The notes beneath the pieces are model-generated. The model was not told where the DNA came from. It was given only the letters and a program-made list of their open reading frames with translations, and searched no databases. A stretch of 64,000 bases of DNA. Origin: SR-FBR-E99 sp963732365 (GTDB taxonomy: Bacteria > Bacteroidota > Bacteroidia > Bacteroidales > VadinHA17). Below are positions 53,001 through 63,380 of this stretch, piece after piece (the first letter of the stretch is position 1; the number at the start of each line of letters is the position of its first letter). A program made the position numbers and the translations under genes. Where the stretch lies: NCBI GenBank assembly GCA_963732365.1, contig CAVSZC010000007.1, positions 480,893-544,892 of the forward strand, in the 5' to 3' direction.

Positions 53001-54047
53001 CTACCTCCCCCACTGCACAGGAACGGTTGAGGGATCCAGGCCTCCCTGTACCCCCTTTCTGTCACCTGCCTGCGAAATGACGATGGCATAATTCCACCAT
53101 TTGTAGGTAGCACTGAAGATGTCTTCACTCCTGTAATACCTGTCCTTCCCTTTTAAAGTACCGTCACTGTATTTTAAACTGTTGCAATACGGGTCATAGA
53201 CCTCAAAATAGACTTTGTCGTTCACCTCCCTGTACCCCTTTAAAACAATAAAATGACCCCATCCGGCAGAAGCTGCGGTGTAGAACTTGTCTACCCTGAG
53301 TTTAGAATCAGCTTCATTTCTGACGTAAAACATATCCAGACAGATGATAAGAATGTTCCCTCCGGAAAGGCGGGCCTTTATTATCTGCTCAGTACCTGTT
53401 CTTTCTGAAGAGAGGCTTATGACCGAATGTGGTATGTTGTTATCGGTAAGATACATGTTGATGTCATTTGTGTACCACCATCCTCCCTCAGGTCTGTATG
53501 CTGCCCTTGCATCAGCCGTCGTTTTGCTGAATGCGGGAAATGACCACCTGGCTGACATTGTTGTTGAAGCAGGGCCGCAATTGTTTCCAGAATATTGGCC
53601 TGTGCCAAACTGGTCGATATACCACTCATAACTTCGGTTATTAGCCTGAGAGTGCTGTTGAAATCCACCCAGACCCCATGAAAGGGTAAAGGCATTATTT
53701 GCTGCAGAAATCTTCCACCTGCTGGCATCCTTTTCATTTTCTGCAACTATGTCATAATAAAAAGGGAGATCGTAGTCATTTGAAGTCTTTCCGCTTATCT
53801 GATCCACGTCATTCACATATGCCATAGCCCCGTCAGACAAGGTGAACTGTGCTACCATAGCCCTGCCGTTCAGAGTTGTTTCAGGGAAGGTAAGGTTTAC
53901 TTCTTTCTTCAACCCGTCAATTTCAACATCAGCCTGCTGACTGACTATCAGGTATTCTAAAATATCTGATTCATCATTCTTGCTGCATGCATTAAGTAGC
54001 ATTGATGCCAATGCCAGTAAAATCAGTAATCTGTAACCGTGATTCAT
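53001..54047 (-). CDS. C39-like cysteine peptidase lipoprotein
   Basis: The 348-residue protein has a lipoprotein signal (MLLNACSK). Residues of about 20-130 are a beta-rich N-terminal region. The peptidase domain has NNCGPASTTM (catalytic Cys), GWGHFIVLKGY (His) and EVYDPYCNSLKY (Asp), the pattern of C39-like papain-fold enzymes. It may cut peptides or modify cell-wall or surface proteins at the periplasmic side. There is no ABC exporter nearby, so it is not a bacteriocin-type C39. It precedes tRNA-Leu on the same strand. Confidence 0.8.
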   Translation of the reverse strand: MNHGYRLLILLALASMLLNACSKNDESDILEYLIVSQQADVEIDGLKKEVNLTFPETTLNGRAMVAQFTLSDGAMAYVNDVDQISGKTSNDYDLPFYYDIVAENEKDASRWKISAANNAFTLSWGLGGFQQHSQANNRSYEWYIDQFGTGQYSGNNCGPASTTMSARWSFPAFSKTTADARAAYRPEGGWWYTNDINMYLTDNNIPHSVISLSSERTGTEQIIKARLSGGNILIICLDMFYVRNEADSKLRVDKFYTAASAGWGHFIVLKGYREVNDKVYFEVYDPYCNSLKYSDGTLKGKDRYYRSEDIFSATYKWWNYAIVISQAGDRKGVQGGLDPSTVPVQWGR

Positions 54048-54171
54048 ATTTCGAAGATTAGACTTTCGGCTTCAGGGTCATTATTTCTTGAAAATTCAAG
54101 GTATATTCAAAGAGCACAGCATTAAAGTTAAGTAAAATCACTGGTAAAACGGTCTGAACGGGATTCCGTTA

Positions 54172-54210
54172 TTTAAAAAAAATCAGGGCGTCTGTATCAG
54201 ACGCCCCGAT
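54172..54210 (-). terminator. terminator after the tandem M16 peptidase genes
   Basis: The minus strand reads ATCGGGGCGTCT GATAC AGACGCCCTGAT followed by TTTTTTTT. It lies directly after the 54213 stop. Confidence 0.9.
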
Positions 54211-54212
54211 TT

Positions 54213-57014
54213 CTATTTCACTATAACCGGTTCACCGAGCCCGGCCTTTTTAAGGTCCGTGATCTGTGTTGCCGCGTCACCTACTATCACATAGTACATC
54301 CTCATCGGATCAATGTACTTCTGAACAGTCTCGTTCATCTGCTCAGCAGTAAGGCCCCTGAGATAATCCTCCTCCTGCTTAACATAATCAATAGGAAGAC
54401 TATAGTTTGCCATGGTACTGAGCATCCCAAGCTTCGCCTGAAGCGTCTCAAACCGCAAGGCATTCATCTTCAGCAAAGAGCCTTTGGTGAAATCTACAGT
54501 CTCCTGCGGAACACCAGCCCTGTAATCAAGCATGATATCCTTAAAGAGCTGTACAGATTCAAGGGTTGCGTCAGAACGTACCGCCGAGTAGGCACTGAAC
54601 GTCCCGTAGCTCTTCTGGCCGTCAAAACCGGAATATGCACCATAGGTGAACCCTTTTTCTTCACGCAGTACCATGAAGAGACGTGCACTGGCAGTGCCAC
54701 CAAGCATATAGTTGGCAACCTCAGCCTTGTAAAAGTCAGGATGATCACGTGTCAGCGACAGGTAACCTATATTGATTACTGACTGCTTGGCACCCGGTAC
54801 ATCCACAAAATACAGTGAGGCTTTGTCGGGCACAGGGGGGAAGGTGAGTTCAGGCATTGCTACTTCTTTTGCCTTCCACTTCTCATTCAGTGATATAAGT
54901 GCCTTTTCTACCCTGACCTGGTCAACATCACCCACCACGAGGAAGCTGGCTACTGAAGGAGAAAGGTTCTTATCATAGAAGCCTTTGAGATCGTCTATGG
55001 TGATGACCTCGACACTCTCGACAGTACCACTGATATCAGTTGACAATACATTTTCAGCCCCAAGGTTGATCTTTCCTAATGTTATGTTTGCCAGATAATT
55101 GGGATCTGCCATGTTGCGTTTGAGGTTATTGACGATTCTTGTTTTGTTTATTGAGAACTGCTCCTCATCCCAGCGGGGCTCAAGCAGCATTTCCTCGACA
55201 AGGGCAAGTGTTTTTTCAAAATTACGGGCCAGGGAGTTGACCGAGACTGTAATGTTCTCCTCGCCTCCCCTTATGTTGATTGTGGCTCCGAGCAATTGTA
55301 TCTCTTCCTCCAGCTCCTCAGGTGTTTTATTCCTGGTGCCCTCGTTCAGCATCTGTGCCGTGAACCTTGCCACACCGGGCTTGCTGATGTCATCAAGCAT
55401 ATGGCCCCCTTTGATCACAATTGAATAGGATACAAGTGGTATCTCACTCTGTTCAATGCCATATACCTTCAATCCGTTTGTGGCTATGGACTGCCATACC
55501 AGAGGAATGGTTACCGAAGGGTCAGGTCCGGGTACCGGGGCAACTGAACGGTCAAAAAGACCCGGGGTCTTCTCAATAACCTCCTCTGCCGCGGCGGTTA
55601 CCTCCATCTTGGTAGCCTTCGTAATGTCTTCCTCAATTATGCCGGCATTTACAGAGCCTTCAGCAATGAGGTCTGTCTGACCTTTCGGAACAAAACTGGT
55701 TGCTACATAGTTCTGTCCCTTTATATAACGGTTATAAACATCCCAGACATCATCCATCGTAACGGCCATTGACATCTCAAGGTCTTTTGTAATATATGAG
55801 GGTGACCCGGCATATTCATTATAGATAGCAAGCATGAAAGACTTGTACATTACGCTGCTGATCATATTATAAAAAGTTGTCTCTATCCTCGCCTTGGTGC
55901 GCTCAAGGTCCCTCTCGGTAAAGCCTTCCGTCTCAAACATGGTATAAGCCTCAAAGATTGCCTTTTCGACATCATTAAGACTTGTTGAGGGGTTGGCGGT
56001 CACGCTGACCCTGAAATTGCCTGAGAGCTCTTGCGCTGAGTTTGATACACTGACCGAGGAAGTAAGCTTCTTATCCTTCACGAGAACCTTGTACATCGGA
56101 GACTTCTTCCCCTGTCCCAAAAGTTGGGCAAGGATGTCAAGAGCATAGGCATCTTCTGTGTACTGTTCAGGCGTATGATAAACCATGTTATACTGTGGCG
56201 CCCTTGCAAAGTTATCCTCATGAAAAAGCTTCTTTGTCTCGCTGAGAGTTACTTTTACCGGATCCGGATCAGCAAGCTCCTCCCCTGCCGGTATCTCGCC
56301 AAAATATTTCAGGATCAGGGCCTTGACCTCCTCAACCTCATAATCACCAGATACTACCAGTGTTGCGTTATTCGGAATATAGAATTTACCGTGGAATGCC
56401 TTAACATCTTCAACAGTTGCATTTGCCAGGTCTCCCATCTCTCCGATAACATCCCAGCTGTAGGGATGTCCGGCAGGATAAAGATTCTTAAGCAATACGT
56501 ATTCAGTGTGCCCGTAGGGCATATTGTCAACGCCCTGTCTCTTTTCATTCTGGACAACGTTCTGCTGAAGGGCAAATGATTGAGGGGTGACTGTATTACT
56601 TAGATATCCCATACGATCTGACTCAAGCCACATTGCCATCTCAAGGGCATTCTTCGGTACAACCTCAAAATAAATTGTCTGGTCATAACTTGTACCTCCG
56701 TTAAGGCTGCCTCCTGCCCCTTCGATATATTTGAAGAACTGATCCTCGCCTACATTTTCAGAACGCTGGAACATCATGTGCTCAAACAGATGTGCAAACC
56801 CGGTTTTTCCGACAACTTCTCTTCCGGATCCTACATGATAGAGTATCACGAGTGAAGTGATAGGATCAGATCTGTCTTCATTCAGAACAACTGTCAGTCC
56901 GTTGTCGAGCTTATACATTTCGTATGGTATCGACAATTCGGTTTTTTTGCTGCCGGTGCAACTGTAAAGGATTGCAACAAAGGCAACAATTAATAATTTT
57001 AATGTTCTTTTCAT
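54213..57014 (-). CDS. M16 zinc peptidase lipoprotein, second gene of a tandem pair
   Basis: The 933-residue protein has a lipoprotein signal (AILYSCTG). The N-terminal M16 domain holds the inverted zinc motif in TGFAHLFEHMMFQ (HxxEH), and the ligand Glu lies further on. The C-terminal half repeats the M16 fold without HxxEH. Such two-domain pitrilysin-like proteins cut peptides in the periplasm. It follows its paralog after only 8 nt, so they form one operon. The two are clearly similar over their full length. The frame is intact. Confidence 0.92.
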   Translation of the reverse strand: MKRTLKLLIVAFVAILYSCTGSKKTELSIPYEMYKLDNGLTVVLNEDRSDPITSLVILYHVGSGREVVGKTGFAHLFEHMMFQRSENVGEDQFFKYIEGAGGSLNGGTSYDQTIYFEVVPKNALEMAMWLESDRMGYLSNTVTPQSFALQQNVVQNEKRQGVDNMPYGHTEYVLLKNLYPAGHPYSWDVIGEMGDLANATVEDVKAFHGKFYIPNNATLVVSGDYEVEEVKALILKYFGEIPAGEELADPDPVKVTLSETKKLFHEDNFARAPQYNMVYHTPEQYTEDAYALDILAQLLGQGKKSPMYKVLVKDKKLTSSVSVSNSAQELSGNFRVSVTANPSTSLNDVEKAIFEAYTMFETEGFTERDLERTKARIETTFYNMISSVMYKSFMLAIYNEYAGSPSYITKDLEMSMAVTMDDVWDVYNRYIKGQNYVATSFVPKGQTDLIAEGSVNAGIIEEDITKATKMEVTAAAEEVIEKTPGLFDRSVAPVPGPDPSVTIPLVWQSIATNGLKVYGIEQSEIPLVSYSIVIKGGHMLDDISKPGVARFTAQMLNEGTRNKTPEELEEEIQLLGATINIRGGEENITVSVNSLARNFEKTLALVEEMLLEPRWDEEQFSINKTRIVNNLKRNMADPNYLANITLGKINLGAENVLSTDISGTVESVEVITIDDLKGFYDKNLSPSVASFLVVGDVDQVRVEKALISLNEKWKAKEVAMPELTFPPVPDKASLYFVDVPGAKQSVINIGYLSLTRDHPDFYKAEVANYMLGGTASARLFMVLREEKGFTYGAYSGFDGQKSYGTFSAYSAVRSDATLESVQLFKDIMLDYRAGVPQETVDFTKGSLLKMNALRFETLQAKLGMLSTMANYSLPIDYVKQEEDYLRGLTAEQMNETVQKYIDPMRMYYVIVGDAATQITDLKKAGLGEPVIVK

Positions 57015-57022
57015 TTCACTTA

Positions 57023-59821
57023 TTATTTCACCAGAACAGGTTCACCCAGTCCTGCTTTCTTCAGTTCATTCAGCTGTGTTTTGGCGTCGCCGGCAACAAC
57101 ATAATACATCCTCGAAGGATCGATATATTTATTCGAGTATTCAAGTATCTTTTCGGGAGTAAGCTCTTTCACAAATGCCTCTTCCTGTTTGATATAGTCA
57201 AATGGAAGGTTATAGCTACTTATATTGTTTATCATGCCGAGCAGGCTGCCGAGTGTCTCAAAACGAAGGGCATTCCCTTTCATCAGTGCTGCTTTTGTAA
57301 AGTCAACATATTCCTGTGGAATGGCTTCCCTGTATTTTTCCATTTCTGTCTTGAATATGGTGACCGATTCGAGTGTTGAATTTGTCCTGACCCTTGAAGA
57401 TGCAGTAAAGGATCCAACATTTTTCCCTCCTGAAAAACCGGATCGTGCTCCATAGGTAAATCCTTTCTCTTCCCTCAGTATCAGGTTGAAAATCCCATTG
57501 AAGGAGCCACCAAGCTTGTAGTTGGCAACTGTGGCTGCGTAGAAGTCGGGATCTGAGCGGGGGATTGATGGTCCGCCTATGTTTATAACAGACTGTTTTG
57601 CTCCAGGTACATCAACAAAATAGATCTGCGATTTTTCAGGTGCTGCAGGTGCTGTTATTACCGGCAAAGCCACCTCTTTTGGCTGCCACTTCAGGCTCAG
57701 TCCTGTAAGCGCGGCTTCAACCCTTGCCTGGTCTAAATCACCTGCTATGAGAAATGTGCTTATTGATGGTGAAAAGTATTTACTGTAGAAATCCTTGAGA
57801 TCATCTATTGTGATGGATGAAACTGATTCTTCTGTACCCGAAGCATCAAATGCAAGAATAGTATTGCCGAATATCAGTTTGTTGAGATTGCTCGATGCAA
57901 GATAATCGGGGCTTGCTGCATTTCTTTTGAGGCTGTTGATTATGCGGCTCTTAGCCAGGGCAAACTGCTCCTCATCCCATCTCGGTTCGAGAAGCATCTC
58001 CTCGACAAGTGCAAGGGTCTTTTCAAAGTTTTTGGTAAGAGAGCTGACATTTATGGTGATTTCTTCATCAGAAGATGAAACATATATTGATGCTCCAAGC
58101 AGCCCGATTGCAAGTTCAAGTTCCTCGGGGGTTTTGTTTTTTGTCCCTTCATTCATCAATGCAGCAACCAGGTTGGACAGGCCAGCCTTGTCGGTACTTT
58201 CGAACATCCTGCCGCCTCCGATCGATAATCTGTACTGAACGAGCGGGAGTTCACTATGTTTAATACCCATAAGCTTAGTACCGTTTGAAAGTGATCCGGT
58301 CCAGGGTTGGGGGATTGTTACCTCAGGATCAGGCCCGATGGCAGGCATTACGGAGCGATCGAATTTTGTCGGTGTTTTAACCATCTCTTCATCAGCAATT
58401 GCATCAACCTTCACCTCTGCGGCATTGGCCAGATCTTCTTCAACAATGCCTGCATTTACAGAACCCTCTGCAATAAGGCCGATCTCACCTTTAGGAACAA
58501 AACTGGTCTGAATGAAATTCCTGCCCTTAATGTATTTTTCATAAACTGCCTTGATATCATCCATGGTAACAGCCAGGTTGTTTTCGAGGTCTTTGACATA
58601 GAATTGGGGATCGCCTGTGTTCATTGCATATTCGGCAAGTGTGAATGCCTTGCCCTGAACGCTCGAAAAACGGCTGATAAAACTTGTCTCGTAACCAGCC
58701 TTTATCCTCTGGAGGTCTTCCTGGGTAAAACCATCTGTTTCAAATTTCTGAAGTCCTTCAAAAATAGCCTTTTCAACATCTGTCAGGTTTACGCCCGGGT
58801 TTGCTGTTACTGATATTGTAAATGCACCGGCAATCTCCTGTGAACCATTCCTTGCTGAAACACGTGAGGTAAGCTTCTTCTCCTTGACGAGAACAGTATA
58901 GAGCGGAGATTTTTTTGTACCCGACAGCAAATCACCCAGAAAACTCAATGCATAAGAATCCTTTGAATATCTCTCCACTGTTGGGAAAACCATCGTAAGC
59001 ATTGGTGCCCTGGCAAAATTATCCTCGTGATAAAGCTTTACAGTGGACGAAAGTGTCACATTCATCGGCTCTCTCTTTTCGATATTTTCGCCGCGAGGAA
59101 TTTCACCAAAGTATTTTTCTACCCATGTTTTTACCTCTTCCTTGCTGAAATCACCTGATATTACCAGGAATGCGTTGTTGGGCGAATAGTATTTTTTATG
59201 GAATGCCTTTACATCTTCAACGGTTGCATTTGCCAGGTCTTCCATCTCCCCGATAACAGTCCAGCTGTATGGGTGTCCTTTCGGATAGAGGTTTTTAAGG
59301 ATGAGCCCGTAATTGAAGCCATATGGTGCGTTATCAACGCTTTCGCGCTTCTCGTTCTGAACCACGTTCTGCTGATTGGCCAGTGCAGCCCTTGTAACAG
59401 TATTTTCAAGGTACCCCATACGGTCAGATTCCATCCAGAGTGCCATTTCAAGTGCATTTTTCGGAACCACTTCATAATAGTTTGTCCTGTCCTGGTTAGT
59501 GCTGCCGTTGAGTGAGCCGCCAGCTCCCTGGATATTCCTGAAGAACTGGTCTTCACCTACATTCTCCGATTTCTGGAACATCATGTGTTCAAACAGATGT
59601 GCGAATCCGGTTTTGCCGGCCGTCTCGCGGCTGGAGCCAACATGATAGTAAACTGCTACCGATGCAATCGGATCAGATTTGTCATCGTTGAGGATGACGG
59701 TCAGTCCGTTGTCAAGTTCATACTTTTCAACTGGCAATGCAAGCTGATCGCCTGCTTTTTTCTGGCATGAGGCAAGAACCACAAATGCCACGAGTAATAG
59801 TGTTCTGAAGATGTTTTTCAT
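57023..59821 (-). CDS. M16 zinc peptidase lipoprotein, first gene of a tandem pair
   Basis: The 932-residue paralog of the next gene. It has a lipoprotein signal (FVVLASCQK), TGFAHLFEHMMFQ zinc motif, and the same GGSLNGSTNQDRTNYYEVVPK and RWDEEQFALAKSRI segments. The pair could act as a heterodimer or have split peptide preference. It is divergent from the E1alpha gene, with a 203-nt shared promoter region. Confidence 0.92.
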   Translation of the reverse strand: MKNIFRTLLLVAFVVLASCQKKAGDQLALPVEKYELDNGLTVILNDDKSDPIASVAVYYHVGSSRETAGKTGFAHLFEHMMFQKSENVGEDQFFRNIQGAGGSLNGSTNQDRTNYYEVVPKNALEMALWMESDRMGYLENTVTRAALANQQNVVQNEKRESVDNAPYGFNYGLILKNLYPKGHPYSWTVIGEMEDLANATVEDVKAFHKKYYSPNNAFLVISGDFSKEEVKTWVEKYFGEIPRGENIEKREPMNVTLSSTVKLYHEDNFARAPMLTMVFPTVERYSKDSYALSFLGDLLSGTKKSPLYTVLVKEKKLTSRVSARNGSQEIAGAFTISVTANPGVNLTDVEKAIFEGLQKFETDGFTQEDLQRIKAGYETSFISRFSSVQGKAFTLAEYAMNTGDPQFYVKDLENNLAVTMDDIKAVYEKYIKGRNFIQTSFVPKGEIGLIAEGSVNAGIVEEDLANAAEVKVDAIADEEMVKTPTKFDRSVMPAIGPDPEVTIPQPWTGSLSNGTKLMGIKHSELPLVQYRLSIGGGRMFESTDKAGLSNLVAALMNEGTKNKTPEELELAIGLLGASIYVSSSDEEITINVSSLTKNFEKTLALVEEMLLEPRWDEEQFALAKSRIINSLKRNAASPDYLASSNLNKLIFGNTILAFDASGTEESVSSITIDDLKDFYSKYFSPSISTFLIAGDLDQARVEAALTGLSLKWQPKEVALPVITAPAAPEKSQIYFVDVPGAKQSVINIGGPSIPRSDPDFYAATVANYKLGGSFNGIFNLILREEKGFTYGARSGFSGGKNVGSFTASSRVRTNSTLESVTIFKTEMEKYREAIPQEYVDFTKAALMKGNALRFETLGSLLGMINNISSYNLPFDYIKQEEAFVKELTPEKILEYSNKYIDPSRMYYVVAGDAKTQLNELKKAGLGEPVLVK

Positions 59822-60024
59822 AGTGTTTTATTTGGGATTATCTGATTTGCTGCATGAAGGCACTAATGTAAAACAAAATAACGGAGCAGAATACCCGATT
59901 AACATTTCTTCACAAATGACCGCCTCCCACTTCCGGGCGAATGCCAGATTATGAGAAAGCAGGGAGGTGAACAAATTCAAATTTTCTTTGTATCTTATTG
60001 CAGTAACATTAAACATAATATATC

Positions 60025-61078
60025 ATGTTCGACCAGTTTGATCCTGCTGACGACAAAATGTTGCAGGTAATTGATAACAACGGCAAGGTCATTGACAGGG
60101 AGCGGATGCCGCAGCTCTCTGATGATGAGCTGTTAAAGCTCTACAGGGATATGCTCTTTGTCAGGACACTTGACTTCATGATCGTCTCATACCAGCGCCA
60201 GGGACGTGTCTATACTTACCCTCCAAACTACGGTCAGGAGGCAATCGGTGTTGCCGCAGGAGCTGTGCTCAGGCACGATGACTCGCTCGTCCGGCCTTCC
60301 GTGAGATGGGAGCCTGGCTTGCCAAGGGGGTGTCAATGAAGGAGATATTCATGTTTAACATGGGATTCGAGGATGGTATGCGCTTCGCCGGAGCCAACCA
60401 TGTTCTCCCTTTCTCAGTGCCTATCGCCTCACAGCTTCTCCATGCCGCAGGAATAGGTTATGCCGTTAAATACCACGAAAAAGGACAAGGTGACCATTGC
60501 CTTCGTGGGCGACGGAGGGACCTCAGAGGGGGACTTCCATGAAGCGCTCAACTTTGCAGGGGTATGGAAAGTACCTGTAATATTTGTTGTACAGAACAAC
60601 CAGTACGCCATTTCAGTACCGGTGAAGATGCAGACCGCCGGCCTCAACATGGCGATCAAATCAAAAGCTTACGGCATACAGGGTCTGAAGGTGGACGGCA
60701 ATGACATCTTTGCTATGGTGGCAGCCTTCAGGTATGCACACGAGTATGCCCGCAGGGAGCAGCAGGCCGTACTGATAGAGGCCGTCACCTATCGCAAGGG
60801 AGCCCATACGACATCAGATGACCCGACGAAATACCGCACTACGGAGGAGGAGAAAGAGTGGGACAGGAGGACCCGCTGCGCCGCATGAAGTTATACCTGG
60901 AGAAAAAGAAATTGTGGTCTGATGCTGAGGAAGAGAGGATCACCGAAGAGTATAAGAAGGAGATTGACCGCCAGTTCCTGGAGACAGAACAGTGAGTAAA
61001 GTATCCCCTTGAAGATGCCTTCAAGTATATGTATGCTGAAATGCCCCAGGACCTTCGTGACCGACAGATCGAACGTAA
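60025..61078 (+). pseudogene. 2-oxoacid dehydrogenase E1 alpha subunit, several frameshifts
   Basis: Fragments in different frames join into an E1 alpha of about 350 residues: RMPQLSDDELLKLYRDMLFVRTLD and YPPNYGQEAIGVAAGAVL, then MGAWLAKGVSMKEIFMFNMG. VTIAFVGDGGTSEGDFHEALNFAG (ThDP pyrophosphate binding, GDG..N) and VRNNQYAIS-like VVQNNQYAISVP follow, then KGAHTTSDDPTKYR and the tail AFKYMYAEMPQDL. Breaks lie near 60291 (CCGGCC lacks one C or G), 60475, 60880 and 60993. It decarboxylates a 2-oxoacid (pyruvate or branched-chain) with E1 beta. Decay is unlikely since the fragments stay fully conserved. The exact end is uncertain. Confidence 0.85.
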
Positions 61079-61089
61079 AAATTGTTACA

Positions 61090-62087
61090 ATGGAAAAACG
61101 GACGCAAATGAAAGCAATGAATATTGTCAATGCCATCAATGACGCTCTTGACATTAAGCTGAAGGAGGATAAGAACATTGTTGTCTATGGCGAAGATGCA
61201 GGCTTTGAGGGCGGCGTCTTCAGAGTTACGGAGGGATTACAGAAGAAATATGGTGCGGAACGGGTCTTTGACTCACCGCTGGCAGAGTCAGGCATCGCCG
61301 GCACTGCTGTCGGGATGGCCGTTGCAGGCTTGCGCCCTGTTATAGAGATGCAGTTCTGCGGTTTCATCTACCCGGCCTTCAACCAGATTATCTCGCACAT
61401 AACACGCTATCATAACCGTTCCCGCGGACGCTACCGGATGCCGATAGTAATACGCCTTCCTTACGGCGGCGGCATCAATGCCCTGGAACACCACTCTGAG
61501 AGCATGGAGGCGATCTTCGCACATATCCCGGGACTTAAAGTGGTAGTCCCCTCGACACCCCATGACGCCAAGGGTCTTTTAATATCAGCCATCGAGAGTG
61601 ACGATCCGGTTCTCTTCCTTGAACCGAAAAGGATTTACCGTGCCATCAAGCAGGAGGTCAGCGAGGAGAAATTCTCTGTGCCCATCGGCAAGGCAAAGGT
61701 ACTCTCACAGGGCACAGACGTCACAGTGGTAGCTTACGGAGCGATCATCCGTGAAGTGCAGAAGGCTATGGTGATGGCCAAAGAGGCCGGTCACTCTGTC
61801 GAGCTGATCGACCTGAGAACCATTTATCCTCTTGACAAGGAGACCATAACGGCATCAGTAAAGAAGACCGGAAGAATTATATTCGTGGGTGAGGAGCCCC
61901 GCAGCTTCGGCGTCGGATCGGAGGAATAATGGCGCTGGCAAACGAGGAGGCGTTCCTTCATCTCGAGGCCCCGCCGAAACGTGTGGCGGCTTTCGATGTG
62001 ATAGTCCCCTACCCTCGCGGCGAACATCACTATATGATCACCCCGGAAAAGATCTTTTATGAGATTGAACGAACAGTAAAATTCTGA
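61090..62087 (+). CDS. 2-oxoacid dehydrogenase E1 beta subunit, one frameshift
   Basis: The MEKRTQMKAMNIVNAIND start at 61090 leads into VVYGEDAGFEGGVFRVTEGL, FDSPLAESGIAGTAVGMA and HHSESMEAIFAHIPGL, the transketolase-type E1 beta pattern. The frame ends at 61929 after GVGSEE. The next frame continues IMALANEEAFLHLEAPPKRV and PYPRGEHHYMITPEKIFYE to TGA at 62085-62087. GAGGAATAATG would read EEIMA with one extra A, a homopolymer loss. The intact length is about 332 aa. It forms the alpha2beta2 E1 with the preceding gene. Confidence 0.88.
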
Positions 62088-62091
62088 AGCG

Positions 62092-63369
62092 ATGAGATAT
62101 ATATTCAAATTCCCTGATATAGGTGAGGGCCTCACAGAGGGCATCGTGATTGAATGGTACGTTGACAAGGGGACCGCAGTGAAGGTCGGACAACCGCTTG
62201 TGAAGATGGAGACCGACAAGGTTGTGACTGACATTCCATCGCCCCGCGAAGGCGTCATCGCCGCACGGTACGGTAAGGTTGGAGAGACGGTTCACGTTGG
62301 CGAGACCCTTGTTGAGATAGAGATAGCGGGCGAAGCCGGAGCAAAGGCCAGGGCTCCTGAGATGGAGATGGTAGAGGAGACCGGCGCCGGAGTGGTAGGT
62401 ACCATGGACGTAGCATCAAACAACGCCTATCTCCCCGCCAGCGACGAGGGGAGGGAAGTGAAGCCGGCAGCTGAAAAGGGCGCTGCACGCAAGGTGCTGG
62501 CGACACCTGTGGCAAGGGCTATGGCACGCGACATGAATATAGATATCAACCTGGTAAAAGGAACAGGTCCTGCCGGCAGGGTAATGAAGAGCGATATACA
62601 GAGCTTCCGCGCCACGGCAGCATCGGCCAAAACTTCCCCTGCCCTGAGTGTGGCGGCACAGGCCGCCGGCGAACTGGTTGAGATTAAACCAATGAGCCAG
62701 ATGCGCAAGTCGATAGCGAAGAACATGCTACGCTCAAAACAGAGCACAGCACACATGACCCTTTTCGAAGAGCCAGAGGTGTCAGCACTGATAGCTGCAA
62801 GGGCAAAATACAGGGAAGAATACAAAAAAGAGGACATCAATCTCACATACCTCCCCTTTGTCATTAAAGCAGTAGCCGCAGCACTGAAGCGTCACCGCGA
62901 CCTTAATGCAGAGATGGACTTCGAAAAAGGGAACATCATCTATAAGAACTACTATAACATCGGGATAGCGGTCAGCACACCTGACGGACTTGTTGTTCCG
63001 GTGATACGTAACGCTGACCAGCTCAGCATCAGGGAGCTCAGCAGGGCCGTGGCAGAGATAGCAGTCAAAGCCCGCGACCGCAAGCTAACCCTAGACGACA
63101 TGAAGGACGGCACATTCACAATAACCAATTACGGTGCACTCGGAGGATGGTATGGCGTTCCGGTCATAAATTATCCCCAGGCCGGCATAATCGGCATAGG
63201 CCGTATAAGCCAGAAGCCGGTAGTGGTAAATGGTGAGATAAAAGTGGGTAACGTGATGCCTCTCTCACTATCTGTTGACCACAGGCTGATTGACGGAGCA
63301 GAGGCAACGGAGTTTCTGCTTGATGTGGCTGCAGGTATTGCTGATCCGCTTACACTGATAATGAGATAA
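62092..63369 (+). CDS. 2-oxoacid dehydrogenase E2 acyltransferase
   Basis: The 425-residue E2 is intact. The N-terminal lipoyl domain has METDKVVTDIPSP with the lipoylated Lys (about residue 43). A flexible Ala/Glu-rich linker (residues about 80-135) and a peripheral-subunit-binding domain (LATPVARAMARDMNID, GTGPAGRVMKSDIQ) follow. The catalytic domain ends with the active-site SVDHRLIDGAEATEFL. It transfers the acyl group to CoA. It begins 4 nt after the E1 beta stop. The substrate (pyruvate or branched-chain acids) is not decided by sequence alone. Confidence 0.93.
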   Translation: MRYIFKFPDIGEGLTEGIVIEWYVDKGTAVKVGQPLVKMETDKVVTDIPSPREGVIAARYGKVGETVHVGETLVEIEIAGEAGAKARAPEMEMVEETGAGVVGTMDVASNNAYLPASDEGREVKPAAEKGAARKVLATPVARAMARDMNIDINLVKGTGPAGRVMKSDIQSFRATAASAKTSPALSVAAQAAGELVEIKPMSQMRKSIAKNMLRSKQSTAHMTLFEEPEVSALIAARAKYREEYKKEDINLTYLPFVIKAVAAALKRHRDLNAEMDFEKGNIIYKNYYNIGIAVSTPDGLVVPVIRNADQLSIRELSRAVAEIAVKARDRKLTLDDMKDGTFTITNYGALGGWYGVPVINYPQAGIIGIGRISQKPVVVNGEIKVGNVMPLSLSVDHRLIDGAEATEFLLDVAAGIADPLTLIMR

Positions 63370-63380
63370 AAAAAAGTCAT